Below the pieces are notes generated by a model, which was not told the DNA's origin, ran no database searches, and worked only from the letters and a program-made list of their open reading frames with translations. From Parasedimentitalea maritima (GTDB lineage Bacteria > Pseudomonadota > Alphaproteobacteria > Rhodobacterales > Rhodobacteraceae), in the NCBI RefSeq assembly GCF_005771405.1, contig NZ_VAUA01000004.1, positions 124,001 through 188,000 of the forward strand: DNA of 64,000 bases. Direction: 5' to 3'. Below, piece by piece: positions 54,801 through 63,503 of this stretch. A program made the translations under genes and the position numbers. Within the stretch, counting starts at the first letter, position 1, and every line of letters starts with the position of its first letter.

Positions 54801-56412
54801 CGGCATGAAAGTCACCGACCTGATTGCGCGTTTGCGTCACTCGACCAAAGGTGTGACCCTGATCTCGCCGCCGCCGCACCACGATATCTACTCGATTGAG
54901 GATCTGGCACAGCTGATCTATGACCTAAAACAGGTCAATCCACGCTGTAAGGTGACAGTGAAACTGGTGGCCTCGTCTGGTGTCGGCACCATTGCAGCGG
55001 GTGTGGCTAAGGCCAAGGCGGATGTGATTCTGATATCGGGTCACAATGGTGGCACCGGTGCATCTCCGGCAACTTCGATCAAATATGCGGGTCTGCCATG
55101 GGAAATGGGCCTGACCGAAGCACACCAAGTGTTGAGCATGAATAACCTACGTGAGCGGGTGACATTGCGGACCGACGGCGGTTTGCGGACTGGTCGTGAT
55201 ATCGTCATGGCCGCAATGCTGGGTGCCGAGGAATATGGCATTGGCACCGCCGCCCTGATCGCCATGGGCTGTATCATGGTACGTCAATGTCAAAGCAACA
55301 CATGCCCAGTTGGAGTCTGTACTCAGGACGAAGCTCTGCGTGGCAAATTTACTGGCAACGCCGACAAGGTGGTGAACCTGATCACTTTCTACGCTCAAGA
55401 AGTGCGTGAATTGCTAGCCTCAATCGGCGCCCGTAGCATGGATGATGTGATCGGTCGCGCGGATCTTCTGGCGCAGGTCAGCCGTGGTTCGGCTCATCTG
55501 GATGATCTGGATCTCAACCCGCTGCTGATCACCGTCGATGGATCGGCAGATATTGTCTATGACCGAAAGAAAGAACGTAATCCGGTACCGGATACGTTGG
55601 ATGTCGAGATTGTACGTGATGCCGCCCGCTTCCTTCAGGACGGTGAAAAGATGCAGTTGTCATATGCCGTGCAGAACACGCACCGTAGTGTTGGAACTCG
55701 AACCTCTAGTCACATCGTTCGCAACTTTGGTATGCGTAATTCGTTCCAATCCGATCATCTGACGGTAAAACTGCAGGGGTCGGCGGGTCAATCACTTGGC
55801 GCTTTTGCGGCACCAGGGTTGAAGCTGGAACTCTCTGGTGATGCGAATGATTACGTCGGTAAAGGCCTGTCAGGTGGAACCATTGTGGTGCGCCCCCCAC
55901 AAGTCAGCCCGCTGACGGCGTCCGAGAACACCATCATTGGGAATACAGTTCTGTATGGTGCTACTGATGGCTATCTGTTTGCAGCTGGCCGCGCGGGTGA
56001 ACGCTTTGCTGTACGTAATTCGGGCGCCAAGGTGGTGATTGAGGGGTGCGGGGCCTGTGGTTGTGAGTACATGACAGGTGGCTTAGCCGTGATTTTAGGA
56101 TCCATTGGTGCTAACTTTGGTGCAGGCATGACTGGCGGTATGGCCTATCTGTACGACCCAGATGGCAAAGCCGATACCATGCTGAACATGGAGACACTGG
56201 TGACTAATCCAGTGACCGTAGCGCATTGGGAAGATCAACTGATAGGTCTGATCGAACGCCACCTAGAAGAGACCGGCAGCCGAAAAGCGGCGGACATTCT
56301 GCAGCATTGGGATACAGAAAAGAAAAACTTCCTTCAGGTCTGTCCAATTGAGATGTTGGTGCATTTACCACATCCGCTGTCCGTTGAAAAATCAGCGGTT
56401 CCGGCTGAGTAA
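51880..56412 (+). CDS. gltB: Glutamate synthase (NADPH) large subunit
   Basis: 1510 residues. A propeptide of about 33 residues precedes the catalytic Cys (HSSCGVGLV), the N-terminal nucleophile of the glutamine amidotransferase. The FMN/synthase domain has VASSGVGTIAAGVAKAKAD and ISGHNGGTGASPATSIKYAG. The 3Fe-4S ligands lie in CIMVRQCQSNTCPVGVC. The C-terminal GXGXG beta-helix domain (GKGLSGGTIVVRPP, GGLAVILGSIGANFGAGMTGG) follows. It makes two glutamates from glutamine and 2-oxoglutarate. A terminator follows at 56431. Confidence 0.98.
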   Translation: MTKYDADWVRSEEAKRKYMAENGLYSEAEEHSSCGVGLVVSIDGKKSRQVVEAGINALKAIWHRGAVDADGKTGDGAGIHVEIPVPFFHDQIKRTGHEPRKDQLIAVGQVFLPRTNFGAQETCRTIVESEVLRMGYYIYGWRHVPVDVTCLGDKANVTRPEIEQILISNSKGVDEETFERELYVIRRRIEKAAIAANVSELYIASLSCRSIIYKGMMLAEQVAVFYPDLMDERFESGFALYHQRYSTNTFPQWWLAQPFRMLAHNGEINTLKGNLNWMKSHEIRMASSFFGDMAEDIKPIIPGGASDSAALDCVFEVMVRAGRTAPMAKTMLVPESWSKQAVELPQPWVDMYSYCNSVMEPWDGPAALAMTDGRWVCAGLDRNGLRPMRYVVTGDGLLIAGSEAGMVPIDEASVVEKGALGPGQMIAVDMKAGKLFHDTEIKNQLAAARPFGEWVGKINNLESALADVSEQAMFSGEDLRKRQIAAGYSIEELEQILSPMAEDGKETLASMGDDTPSAVLSKMYRPLSHFFRQNFSQVTNPPIDSLREFRVMSLKTRFGNLKNVLEESSSQTEIIVLESPFVGNAQWDKLTSEFNAPLVEIDCTFNHGEGALSAALARVRSEAEDAVRSGAGHLVLTDQHSGADRVAMPMILATSAVHSHLTRKGLRTFCSLNVRSAECIDPHYFAVLIGCGATVVNAYLAEDSLADRVERGLLDGTLTENVTRYRNAIDQGLLKIMAKMGISVISSYRGGLNFEAVGLSRAMCAEFFPGMTSRISGIGVTGIQTKAERVHAKAWDAGLDVLPVGGFYKARKSGETHAWEATSMHMMQMACNRASFELWKQYSAKMQSNPPIHLRDLLDFKPLGKAVPIEEVESITSIRKRFVTPGMSLGALSPEAHKTLNVAMNRIGAKSDSGEGGEDPAHFVPEPNGDNPSAKIKQVASGRFGVTAEYLNQCEELEIKVAQGAKPGEGGQLPGMKVTDLIARLRHSTKGVTLISPPPHHDIYSIEDLAQLIYDLKQVNPRCKVTVKLVASSGVGTIAAGVAKAKADVILISGHNGGTGASPATSIKYAGLPWEMGLTEAHQVLSMNNLRERVTLRTDGGLRTGRDIVMAAMLGAEEYGIGTAALIAMGCIMVRQCQSNTCPVGVCTQDEALRGKFTGNADKVVNLITFYAQEVRELLASIGARSMDDVIGRADLLAQVSRGSAHLDDLDLNPLLITVDGSADIVYDRKKERNPVPDTLDVEIVRDAARFLQDGEKMQLSYAVQNTHRSVGTRTSSHIVRNFGMRNSFQSDHLTVKLQGSAGQSLGAFAAPGLKLELSGDANDYVGKGLSGGTIVVRPPQVSPLTASENTIIGNTVLYGATDGYLFAAGRAGERFAVRNSGAKVVIEGCGACGCEYMTGGLAVILGSIGANFGAGMTGGMAYLYDPDGKADTMLNMETLVTNPVTVAHWEDQLIGLIERHLEETGSRKAADILQHWDTEKKNFLQVCPIEMLVHLPHPLSVEKSAVPAE

Positions 56413-56430
56413 TCAAGCTGAAGTTAGGTC

Positions 56431-56464
56431 AACGCCCCTCGCTGCTTGTGCAGCGGGGGGCGTT
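56431..56464 (+). terminator. Terminator after gltB
   Basis: A stem of about 14 bp, aacgcccc-t-cgctgc / gcagcg-g-ggggcgtt, with a 4-nt loop and a T-rich flank (cttgttcc). It can also end the convergent minus-strand gene. Confidence 0.85.
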
Positions 56465-56472
56465 CTTGTTCC

Positions 56473-56982
56473 TCAGGGGAGTTTATAGTTCCCGGTAACA
56501 GTACTACGGGACGAAGAGCGGGATTCAGAGGGGTTGGGGCCAGATATTCTTGTGTATGAGCCGCCACCCGTAATACCGGCGAGAGCACCAGTGCCCCCTA
56601 TGAATGACCATGAACCCTCCGCTAAGCCGCCCAGGGCTCCAGAGCCACTATATTGCGTCATTGTAGTGCTACCATCCGGATAAGTGGTGCTGCACAATCC
56701 GCTTTCGTTGTCCCATTTTCCGTCAAAAACAGACGCCGCACCAACACAGTGCATGCTGGCAATGCCGTTCACTCCTTCACCATGCTTACTCCGCAGACCA
56801 TTAACAACATAGTTCAGTTGCAAAGTACCTTGACCCGCTGCGAGGATCGTAGCCTCACCTATAGCGGTCACTTCAAAGTCGACCAGCCCCTCCTTTGGTA
56901 TCTCCTGTGCAAATGTGGGTGGTGAAAGGAGCAAGCAAATAGAGGTGGAAATGGCAAACAGTTGCTGTTGACGTGAAAACAT
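56473..56982 (-). CDS. Exported protein of unknown function
   Basis: 169 residues from the ATG at 56982, with GGGAGGG 6-7 nt upstream. The signal peptide is MFSRQQQLFAISTSICLLLS, cleaved near TFAQ. The mature part is small and glycine-rich, with GSWSFIGGTGALAGITGGGS, the pattern seen in small beta-barrel (allene-oxide-cyclase or dirigent-like) exported proteins. CVGAASVFDGKWDNESGLCSTT suggests one disulfide. The function is unknown. It is convergent with gltB across a shared terminator and divergent from mtgA. Confidence 0.8.
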   Translation of the reverse strand: MFSRQQQLFAISTSICLLLSPPTFAQEIPKEGLVDFEVTAIGEATILAAGQGTLQLNYVVNGLRSKHGEGVNGIASMHCVGAASVFDGKWDNESGLCSTTYPDGSTTMTQYSGSGALGGLAEGSWSFIGGTGALAGITGGGSYTRISGPNPSESRSSSRSTVTGNYKLP

Positions 56983-57101
56983 AAAAAACCCTCCCTGATT
57001 GTGTTTACTTAGGGTGTGTTGGAATGGAGGCCATGTTTGTTTCGCCGGATTGCGGCGATTTACGGGTTTGAGCGGCCCAACCAGTGGCCTATAGAGGCAA
57101 T

Positions 57102-57824
57102 ATGGCAAAAACCAAGAAGACAAAAAAAAGCAAGGGTAAGAAATCAGTGTCTCAGCCGAGGCGCTGGTTACGGCGCTGGGTGTTGCGAGCAGTGCTGGCA
57201 TTTGTAGGGCTGATTGGCTTTTTGATTCTGTTGTACTCAGTCGTGAACCCTCCCACGACCCATACCATGTGGTCAGAGAAGCATCGGTTAGGCGATGTTG
57301 ATCAAGAATGGGTGCCACTGGAAGATATTGCTCCGGTTATGGCGCGATCTGCAGTAGCCGCTGAAGACGCAAGATTTTGCCAACACTGGGGAATTGACAT
57401 CCGGGCCGTGCGCGCAGCGCTGGATGAGGGCAGTCAACGTGGCGGCTCAACCATTTCACAACAGGTTGTTAAGAATGTGTTTCTTTGGCAAGAGCGCAGC
57501 TGGTTGCGAAAAGCGCTGGAAACCCTGATTACCCCTGCGGTTGAAGCGGTGTGGAGCAAGCGGCGTATTTTGGAAGTTTACTTGAACGTCGCTGAAATGG
57601 GTGAAGGCATTTTTGGTGTTGAGGCAGCGTCGCGGCACTACTTTAGTGTGGGTCCGGATCAACTGAACTCACGTCAGGCAGCTTTGTTGGCGGCACTTCT
57701 GCCTGCCCCCAAAAGCAGGTCGGCCTCAGATCCCAGTGCCGCAGTACAAAGCCGGGCGGTTCAAATCGCCGACGGTGCGGCCACCATCCGCGCAGATGGC
57801 CGTTCTAAGTGTTTCGAGGATTGA
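57102..57824 (+). CDS. mtgA: Monofunctional peptidoglycan glycosyltransferase
   Basis: 240 residues from the ATG at 57102; an in-frame ATG at 57084 is less likely. A lysine-rich cytoplasmic start (KTKKTKKSKGKK) precedes one membrane segment (LAFVGLIGFLILLYSVV). GT51 motifs are AVAAEDARFCQHWGID (catalytic Glu), RGGSTISQQVVKNVF, WSKRRILEVYLNVAEMG and AALLAALLPAPK. It polymerises lipid II into glycan strands. Length is as expected. Confidence 0.95.
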   Translation: MAKTKKTKKSKGKKSVSQPRRWLRRWVLRAVLAFVGLIGFLILLYSVVNPPTTHTMWSEKHRLGDVDQEWVPLEDIAPVMARSAVAAEDARFCQHWGIDIRAVRAALDEGSQRGGSTISQQVVKNVFLWQERSWLRKALETLITPAVEAVWSKRRILEVYLNVAEMGEGIFGVEAASRHYFSVGPDQLNSRQAALLAALLPAPKSRSASDPSAAVQSRAVQIADGAATIRADGRSKCFED

Positions 57825-57891
57825 ATTCTTTGGCGCTGCGGGGCATTGCTGGTGGGCAACTCTCCTCTGTTTCTGGACGTAATTGAACCCA

Positions 57892-58557
57892 ATGGCCCGC
57901 CTGCATCACGTACCGCTTTCCCCATTCTGCCGCAAAGTCCGCCTTTCCCTGGCGGAGAAAAAGATCGAAGTGGAATTGGTCGAAGAACGATATTGGGAAG
58001 CAGACCCGGATTTTCTGCGTCGTAACCCAGCGGCTAAGGTGCCGGTTATCCGGTTGGATGGTAAAACGATGGCCGAAAGCGCCGCAATTTGCGAATACTT
58101 GGAAGAAACCCGGCCCGAGCCCTCGCTCATGCCCAAAGACCCAGAGGCCCGTTACGAAGTCCGTCGGCTCGTGTCTTGGTTCGATGACAAATTTCATCAT
58201 GAGGTGACGTCAAAGCTGCTGTACGAACGGGTCAACAAGAAGATTACGGGGCAGGGGTATCCTGATAGTCGTAACGTCAAGGACGGTGCCAAAGCGATTA
58301 AGTACCATTTGGACTATATGGCCTGGTTGTTGGATCAACGCCGCTGGTTGGCTGGTGATGTGATGACTTTGGCGGATTTCGCCGCCGCTGCACATTTGTC
58401 ATCGCTAGATTATATCTCGGATGTGGATTGGAATCGCTCGGCTGTGGTCAAAGACTGGTACGCAAAAATCAAATCCCGGCCCGCGTTCAGATCAATTCTT
58501 GCGGACCAGGTGTCAGGATTTCGGCCTCCACCGCATTACGCTGACTTGGATTTCTGA
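57892..58557 (+). CDS. Glutathione S-transferase family protein
   Basis: 221 residues from the ATG at 57892; a TTG at 57883 is possible. The thioredoxin-like N-terminal domain has VPLSPFCRKVRLSL, KVPVIRLDGKTMAESAAICEYLEE, with the G-site ES. The C-terminal helical domain has VMTLADFAAAAHLSSLDYI, the N-capping box. The substrate is unknown. SPFCRK, with one Cys at the active-site position, suggests an omega- or beta-like enzyme. queG starts 70 bp downstream, and a G/C-rich spacer lies between. Confidence 0.9.
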   Translation: MARLHHVPLSPFCRKVRLSLAEKKIEVELVEERYWEADPDFLRRNPAAKVPVIRLDGKTMAESAAICEYLEETRPEPSLMPKDPEARYEVRRLVSWFDDKFHHEVTSKLLYERVNKKITGQGYPDSRNVKDGAKAIKYHLDYMAWLLDQRRWLAGDVMTLADFAAAAHLSSLDYISDVDWNRSAVVKDWYAKIKSRPAFRSILADQVSGFRPPPHYADLDF

Positions 58558-58627
58558 TAATTGGGTGTTGATTTGGGGCTGTCTGCCCCATCGCCTGACG
58601 GCTCCCCCCAAGGATATTTAGGGCTAG

Positions 58628-59683
58628 ATGAACATGGGATCAGCTTTAAAAAAGGACTTGGTGGCGCGGGCGTTAGATGAGGGCTTTGTCTCTTGTCGCA
58701 TTTGTCGCCCATGGGATGTACCCTTGGTGCCAGGGAGACTGGCGGCCTTCATTGAGGCAGAGTATCACGGGCAGATGGGCTGGATGGCAGAGCGCACCCA
58801 CTGGCGTGGCGATCCAGCGCTGCTGTGGCCTGAAGCGCGATCGGTCATCATGTTGGCCGAAAGCTACGCACCTGAACATGATCCAACAGAAATTTTAAAG
58901 CATCAGGACCGAGGTGCAATTTCTGTTTATGCCCAGAATAAGGACTATCACGACCTGGTGAAAAAGCGGCTGAAGCGGTTGGCCCGTTGGCTAATTGAAG
59001 CCTCTAAGGATGAGGAGGTCGGGGTTAAGGTCTTCGTCGACACTGCGCCGGTACCGGAAAAGGCGTTAGGGCAGGCCGCAGGGCTGGGTTGGCAGGGCAA
59101 GCACAGCAATCTTGTGAGCCGGGATTGGGGGAATTGGGCCTTTATAGGGTCTGTTTTTACCACTTTGGAACTCCCGGTAGATGCAGCTGAGCCAGATCGT
59201 TGCGGGTCATGTCGTGCTTGCCTGGATGCCTGTCCTACTGATGCTTTTGTCGCGCCATATCGCTTGGATGGGCGGCGTTGCATTTCATATCTGACAATCG
59301 AATACAAAGGTGCGGTTGCAGAAGATCTGCGGGAAAAACTAGGCAATCGAATTTATGGCTGTGACGACTGTCTGGCGGCCTGTCCATGGAACAAATTTGC
59401 GGTTTCAGCTAGCGACATGCGTTACGCCGCACGTGAAGAGCTGAAGGCGCCCAAACTGGCTGAGCTGGCTGTTTTGGATGATCCTGCATTTCGGGCAATG
59501 TTTTCAGGGTCACCAATCAAACGGATAGGGCGCGATCGGTTTGTGCGCAATGTGCTGTATGCGATTGGCAATTCGGGAGATGGCCAGTTGCGCGGTGTTG
59601 CGCAGTCGCTGATTGATGATCCGGATGAGGCTGTTGCAGATGCTGCGCGATGGGCGGCCTTGCGGTTGTCGCCAACAGGCTGA
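58628..59683 (+). CDS. queG: Epoxyqueuosine reductase
   Basis: 351 residues. The cobalamin-binding N-terminal half (residues 1-170) has [21 protein letters not shown]. Two 4Fe-4S motifs follow: [16 protein letters not shown] and [18 protein letters not shown]-like repeats come at the end. It makes queuosine from epoxyqueuosine in tRNA, acting in the cytosol. ATGs at 58628 and 58634 are both possible starts and the ribosome binding site is weak. It is convergent with msrA. Confidence 0.95.
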   Translation: MNMGSALKKDLVARALDEGFVSCRICRPWDVPLVPGRLAAFIEAEYHGQMGWMAERTHWRGDPALLWPEARSVIMLAESYAPEHDPTEILKHQDRGAISVYAQNKDYHDLVKKRLKRLARWLIEASKDEEVGVKVFVDTAPVPEKALGQAAGLGWQGKHSNLVSRDWGNWAFIGSVFTTLELPVDAAEPDRCGSCRACLDACPTDAFVAPYRLDGRRCISYLTIEYKGAVAEDLREKLGNRIYGCDDCLAACPWNKFAVSASDMRYAAREELKAPKLAELAVLDDPAFRAMFSGSPIKRIGRDRFVRNVLYAIGNSGDGQLRGVAQSLIDDPDEAVADAARWAALRLSPTG

Positions 59684-59702
59684 GCCGGTTGGCGACCCTG
59701 TA

Positions 59703-60215
59703 TCAGGACGCTTTTGCGCGTTTGGGCAGGACCCAATCTGGTCGGGCAAAATGACAGGTGTAGCCGTCTGGGCGGTTTTCCAGATAGTCTTGGTGTTCGG
59801 CCTCGGCTTGCCAAAAGTCGCTCACTGGTTCCACTTCGGTTGCCACTTTGCCAGGCCAGAGCCCTGAAGCGTTAACATCGGCGATGGTGTCCTCTGCGAC
59901 TGCCTTTTGATCTTCGTTGACGAAGTAAATGGCAGAGCGATAGCTCATCCCAATATCATTGCCTTGGCGGTTGGCTGTTGTTGGATCATGGATTTGAAAG
60001 AAAAACTCCAGCATCTGACGAAATGATGTCACTGCCGGGTCAAAAATGATTTCGATTCCTTCAGCATGTGTTCCATGATTACGATAGGTGGCATTTTGCA
60101 CGTCGCCGCCGGTATAGCCTACCCGTGTGCTGATCACACCGGGGCGCTTACGGATCAGATCCTGCATGCCCCAGAAACATCCTCCAGCCAGAACTGCGCG
60201 TTCAGTGGTGCTCAT
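59703..60215 (-). CDS. msrA: Peptide methionine sulfoxide reductase A
   Basis: 170 residues. The catalytic motif is [12 protein letters not shown] (Cys about residue 13). [23 protein letters not shown] and YRSAIYF are the conserved substrate sites. It repairs the S-form of methionine sulfoxide. The start overlaps the msrB stop as ATGA, so the two form an operon. The end of the gene is convergent with queG. Confidence 0.96.
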   Translation of the reverse strand: MSTTERAVLAGGCFWGMQDLIRKRPGVISTRVGYTGGDVQNATYRNHGTHAEGIEIIFDPAVTSFRQMLEFFFQIHDPTTANRQGNDIGMSYRSAIYFVNEDQKAVAEDTIADVNASGLWPGKVATEVEPVSDFWQAEAEHQDYLENRPDGYTCHFARPDWVLPKRAKAS

Positions 60216-60661
60216 GTTACATCCTCTACTTGATCAAGATATTCGGCATAGCCCTCGGCCTCCATGTCGTTTCGATGGACAAAGCGCAGAGAGGCGGAGT
60301 TGATGCAGTAGCGCAAGCCACCGCGGTCGGTTGGTCCATCGGGAAAGACGTGGCCAAGATGGCTGTCACCATGGGTCGAGCGGACCTCTGTACGGATCAT
60401 ACCCAAGCCACGGTCTTGCAGCTCCTGCACATTGGTTGGCTCAATTGGTTTGGTGAAGCTTGGCCAACCGCAACCAGATTCATACTTATCCGCTGAGGCG
60501 AACAGCGGTTCGCCCGAGACGATGTCGACATAGAGGCCGGGTTCCTTGTTGCCCAACAATTTTCCGGTGCCGGGGCGTTCGGTACCCGACTGTTGGGTTA
60601 CGTGAAATTCTTCTTGCGACAGGGCGGCAATCACGTCCGGGTTTTTGCTGTATTTTGTCAT
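60212..60661 (-). CDS. msrB: Peptide methionine sulfoxide reductase B
   Basis: 149 residues from the ATG at 60661, with GGAG 7-8 nt upstream; a longer start is not supported. The catalytic Cys lies in [14 protein letters not shown], and a probable resolving Cys in [13 protein letters not shown]. The two CxxC zinc motifs present in many MsrB proteins are absent. It reduces the R-form of methionine sulfoxide. It is transcribed with msrA. Confidence 0.95.
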   Translation of the reverse strand: MTKYSKNPDVIAALSQEEFHVTQQSGTERPGTGKLLGNKEPGLYVDIVSGEPLFASADKYESGCGWPSFTKPIEPTNVQELQDRGLGMIRTEVRSTHGDSHLGHVFPDGPTDRGGLRYCINSASLRFVHRNDMEAEGYAEYLDQVEDVT

Positions 60662-60809
60662 GTGGTGCTCCGGTTGTTCGCGTTGAGCAGTAGATGGGTT
60701 GGAAGGTGGCAAATGCAAAGCAATATTTCAGATCACTCGCGAAACTGTGCAATATTGATGAAAGAGATAACTGGCCATTTGGATGGTCAATTGAATTTTA
60801 GGGGCCAGA

Positions 60810-61196
60810 TTGTTGTCAGTACCTATTTTGGATGTCGAACTAAAAGGAAGTATTTGGCCAAGTGCTAAAGGGGTTGAGGCGGGAGTGATATATGCGACGA
60901 TGGAAGAGCTCGTGACCCGTTTGCGGGCTCCGCTTTTCTATATTGAATATCCCGATGAACAGTGCATTTTCGCATTTGCCTATCTACCAGCTGTAGGCAG
61001 AATTCTAGTCGAGACTTCTAATATGACTACCCACGGGCCAAATGTGAATGCAAAGTCAGAACTCTTAAAACTGATCCAGGTGGGGAAGGTCATTTTCACG
61101 GTTTGGGTGGATTCTGCTAATGATGTTGACACATCTCTACAAACGGAAACATTCACGGCTTTCTTTGGAGAAGAGTTTCGCTTTCATGCTAGTTAG
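60810..61196 (+). CDS. Hypothetical protein, start uncertain
   Basis: Up to 128 residues from a TTG at 60810; the first ATG in frame is at 60900 (99 residues). It has no signal peptide. Regularly spaced hydrophobic residues (ELVTRLRAPLFYIEYPDEQC, IFAFAYLPAVGRILVETSN, LLKLIQVGKVIFTVWVDS) suggest a folded alpha/beta protein. I do not recognise the family. The surrounding DNA (about 60700-61260) looks more AT-rich than its neighbours. No ribosome binding site is obvious. An alternative short frame from the ATG at 60759 ends at 60868 and looks less protein-like. The gene may be a recent acquisition or a decayed one. Confidence 0.5.
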   Translation: MLSVPILDVELKGSIWPSAKGVEAGVIYATMEELVTRLRAPLFYIEYPDEQCIFAFAYLPAVGRILVETSNMTTHGPNVNAKSELLKLIQVGKVIFTVWVDSANDVDTSLQTETFTAFFGEEFRFHAS

Positions 61197-61269
61197 AGCG
61201 GTCTGATACCTATCGACGTAGTAGATTGGCATCCGATCTGAGGACACCATCAACGATAGGCGTCAGTGG

Positions 61270-61833
61270 TTACGATGAAAAAGCCGTCGCTAGGTTTTCG
61301 GGCAGATCGAACTCCTGCAGCACGCGCGCGCGGCCTTCGGAAGACATTTTGCGCGCGGTCTTTTCCACGATGTCCTGAATTCTTTCGGGCGAGTGTTTGG
61401 CGGCAAAGGGGGCGAAATACCATTTGATGAAGACAAAACAGATCACGTCTTCCAAGGCCTGCACGTTTGCATTCCGTTTCAAACCTTCCTTGCGCAGCAT
61501 CTGGCCAGTGACCTCGACATCTGAGGCGTCAAAGCCTGCATCTTGCATCATGGCAGTAACCACGTCGGCGTGATGACGGCCCTGATCCTTGCGCCAGGTC
61601 AGATATCCTACACGACCCTCGGGATATGATTTTCGCTTTAGCTTCCATCGTTCCACATGTTGGCCACGGGCAGCAATTTGCAGCAGATCGCTTGCGTCTG
61701 GAAACAGCCGTGTCAGTTCATCACTCATACGTTGCCCGTACAGCAGTTCTGTTGGCTGACCATCTTCCAGATTTGGGTCCGCTGCATTGGCCGTGTCGAT
61801 GGCCTGTAGCACCTGATCTAAATTGGCGTTCAT
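61270..61833 (-). CDS. DUF4202 domain protein
   Basis: 187 residues from the ATG at 61833, with AAGGGG 6 nt upstream; the ATG at 61839 is too close to that site. The conserved core is RGQHVERWKLKRKSYPEGRVG (read in parts: RGQHVERWKLKR and YPEGRVGYLTWR), followed by HHADVV and EDVICFVFIKWYFAPF. This HxxR / HHA arrangement suggests a metal or nucleotide site, but the family's function is unknown to me. It runs in the same direction as the EamA exporter gene, 69 bp upstream of it. Confidence 0.82.
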   Translation of the reverse strand: MNANLDQVLQAIDTANAADPNLEDGQPTELLYGQRMSDELTRLFPDASDLLQIAARGQHVERWKLKRKSYPEGRVGYLTWRKDQGRHHADVVTAMMQDAGFDASDVEVTGQMLRKEGLKRNANVQALEDVICFVFIKWYFAPFAAKHSPERIQDIVEKTARKMSSEGRARVLQEFDLPENLATAFSS

Positions 61834-61902
61834 TTTCATCCCCTTCTGCCTGGGTTTGATAGTATTCAGAATAGTTGTAGCGATGTCCGATGATTTGAAA
61901 AG

Positions 61903-62793
61903 TCACTCGGCTGCTGCTTTTGCCGTTGCGACGGGTTGGCGTGACAGTTGTACAGCAAGAATACCAGCTGTAACAATCAGCACACCGACTAGGTCCAGAC
62001 CACCGAGCCGTTCTCCTAGTAAGAAATAGGCGATGGTGACGCCAAAGACTGGATTAAGGAAATGGAACGTAGCAGCACGCAAGGGCCCAATGCGGTTCAA
62101 CAACAGAACCCAAATAAAGGTGGCAATCAGGCCGGGGACCAATGTTGTATAAACAAAGGCCAGCGCCAATGGCAGGGTTGGCGTGATGTAGATGTCTTCG
62201 AACAGCGGTGCAGCAACAAACAACAAGGCGGAGCCGATTAGCATTTGAAGCCCGACTACCATCATGAAATTGCCACCCGATGTTGCTCCGCGTAGTGATA
62301 GTGTTGCCAGGGTCAATGCTAAGACTCCTACACCGCAAAGTGCCATCCCAAACAGATCAACGCCGGCACTGACACGGGTACCCATGATCAGGGCTACACC
62401 CAAAACCCCTGCGATTAACCCGATGATGCCTAGTGGTTTTAGCCGCTCGCCGAATATCAGCCAAGAAGCCAGCGCCACCAGCAGTGGCATGGTGGCGGCA
62501 ATAATAGCGGCGAGCGAGGCTTCTATGGTCTGCATGGCCACAAAATTGAGGCCCAGGTAAAGCGCATTCTGGCAGATTCCAAAGATCATTGTGGCGCGCC
62601 ATTGACCACGGCTAAGGTGCCAAGTTTGACCCATCACCTTGGCAATGGCGACACCAAGCAAGCCGGAAACCAGGAACCTCATAGCCAGTGAAAACAGTGG
62701 TGAGGCATCGGTGACGATAATTCTGGCTGAGGTAAAGGCGGATGACCACATCAGGGCAAATGCAAGCCCCATGGCAATTGCGCGTGCATCCAT
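61903..62793 (-). CDS. EamA/RhaT-type DMT-superfamily exporter
   Basis: 296 residues from the ATG at 62793; the longer upstream frame overlaps the RhtB-type gene. Ten membrane segments in two EamA repeats are visible: MGLAFALMWSSAFTSARII with FLVSGLLGVAIA first, then VGVLALTLATLSLRG and FLNPVFGVTIAYFLLGERLG in the second. The substrate may be an amino acid or other metabolite. It starts 4 bp after the RhtB gene stop, so the two are co-transcribed. Confidence 0.9.
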   Translation of the reverse strand: MDARAIAMGLAFALMWSSAFTSARIIVTDASPLFSLAMRFLVSGLLGVAIAKVMGQTWHLSRGQWRATMIFGICQNALYLGLNFVAMQTIEASLAAIIAATMPLLVALASWLIFGERLKPLGIIGLIAGVLGVALIMGTRVSAGVDLFGMALCGVGVLALTLATLSLRGATSGGNFMMVVGLQMLIGSALLFVAAPLFEDIYITPTLPLALAFVYTTLVPGLIATFIWVLLLNRIGPLRAATFHFLNPVFGVTIAYFLLGERLGGLDLVGVLIVTAGILAVQLSRQPVATAKAAAE

Positions 62794-62797
62794 GTGA

Positions 62798-63421
62798 TCA
62801 ACCCAGCCGTGCGGTAAAGATTTGCCAGCTAGCTGTGGCAAACGCAGCGGCAAACAGGGTTTCGAACGTGCGGCGCAATCGTTGGTAGATACGTACGGCG
62901 GCGGCGCTTGAGAACAGCAAGGCATAGCCGTGGAAAATCAGAGAGCTTTGAACTGCGATGACCGTGATCACTGTCAACAAAACTGACGGCTCGGTGCCGG
63001 GTGGAATCGCGATCGCGTAGAGCGAGCCAAAGAACAGAACAGCCTTGGGGTTGGTCAGATGAAGGGCGAGCCCCTTGGCATAGATCGACTTCAATGATTT
63101 AGCCGCTGAACTGTGCAATTTAGGAGTGCCAGGGGTGAGGGCAGAGCGTGCTGAACGTATCGCCAGATACATCAGATAAGCAGCGCCGAAATACCGGACC
63201 GCTTCAAACATCCAGGCATTGGCAAGCATGATTGCCCCCAGACCAAAGGCCGCGGCTACTGACCAGATCAGCGAACCAGTAGAGACGCCTGCGGCTACAA
63301 TCAACCCAGCCTTACGCCCGCGTTGCATCGCGGTTCCGGCAATGGTCAGCGTTGCTGGGCCGGGGCTGAGACACGCCAGCAGTCCAGCTGCCATGATCAA
63401 CAATAAGTTTACGCCATCCAT
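62798..63421 (-). CDS. LysE/RhtB-family amino-acid exporter
   Basis: 207 residues. The N-terminal motif is LACLSPGPATLTIAGTAMQRG, typical of LysE/RhtB, with GLIVAAGVSTGSLIWSVAAA and KGLALHLTNPKAVLFFGSLYA following. Six membrane segments are predicted. It probably exports amino acids such as homoserine or threonine. It is followed at once by an EamA exporter. Confidence 0.92.
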   Translation of the reverse strand: MDGVNLLLIMAAGLLACLSPGPATLTIAGTAMQRGRKAGLIVAAGVSTGSLIWSVAAAFGLGAIMLANAWMFEAVRYFGAAYLMYLAIRSARSALTPGTPKLHSSAAKSLKSIYAKGLALHLTNPKAVLFFGSLYAIAIPPGTEPSVLLTVITVIAVQSSLIFHGYALLFSSAAAVRIYQRLRRTFETLFAAAFATASWQIFTARLG

Positions 63422-63449
63422 GCGGCTTTATCCTTTATCGGAGCGGCAC

Positions 63450-63479
63450 AAAAAAGGGCCGCCTCTGGGGCGACCCTTT
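63450..63479 (-). terminator. Terminator after the HU gene
   Basis: The minus strand forms aaaggg-t-cgcc / ggcg-g-cccttt with a short loop and then six or more T residues, 25 bp after the HU stop. Confidence 0.85.
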
Positions 63480-63503
63480 CTGAAACTCGAAGTAATTTCA
63501 AGC

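Noticed and set aside
58560-58625. GC-rich spacer before queG as a dispersed repeat
   Set aside because: The short hairpin ggggctgtctgcccc and the following ggatattt are reminiscent of intergenic sequence in this group, but a single copy in the window cannot support a repeat call.
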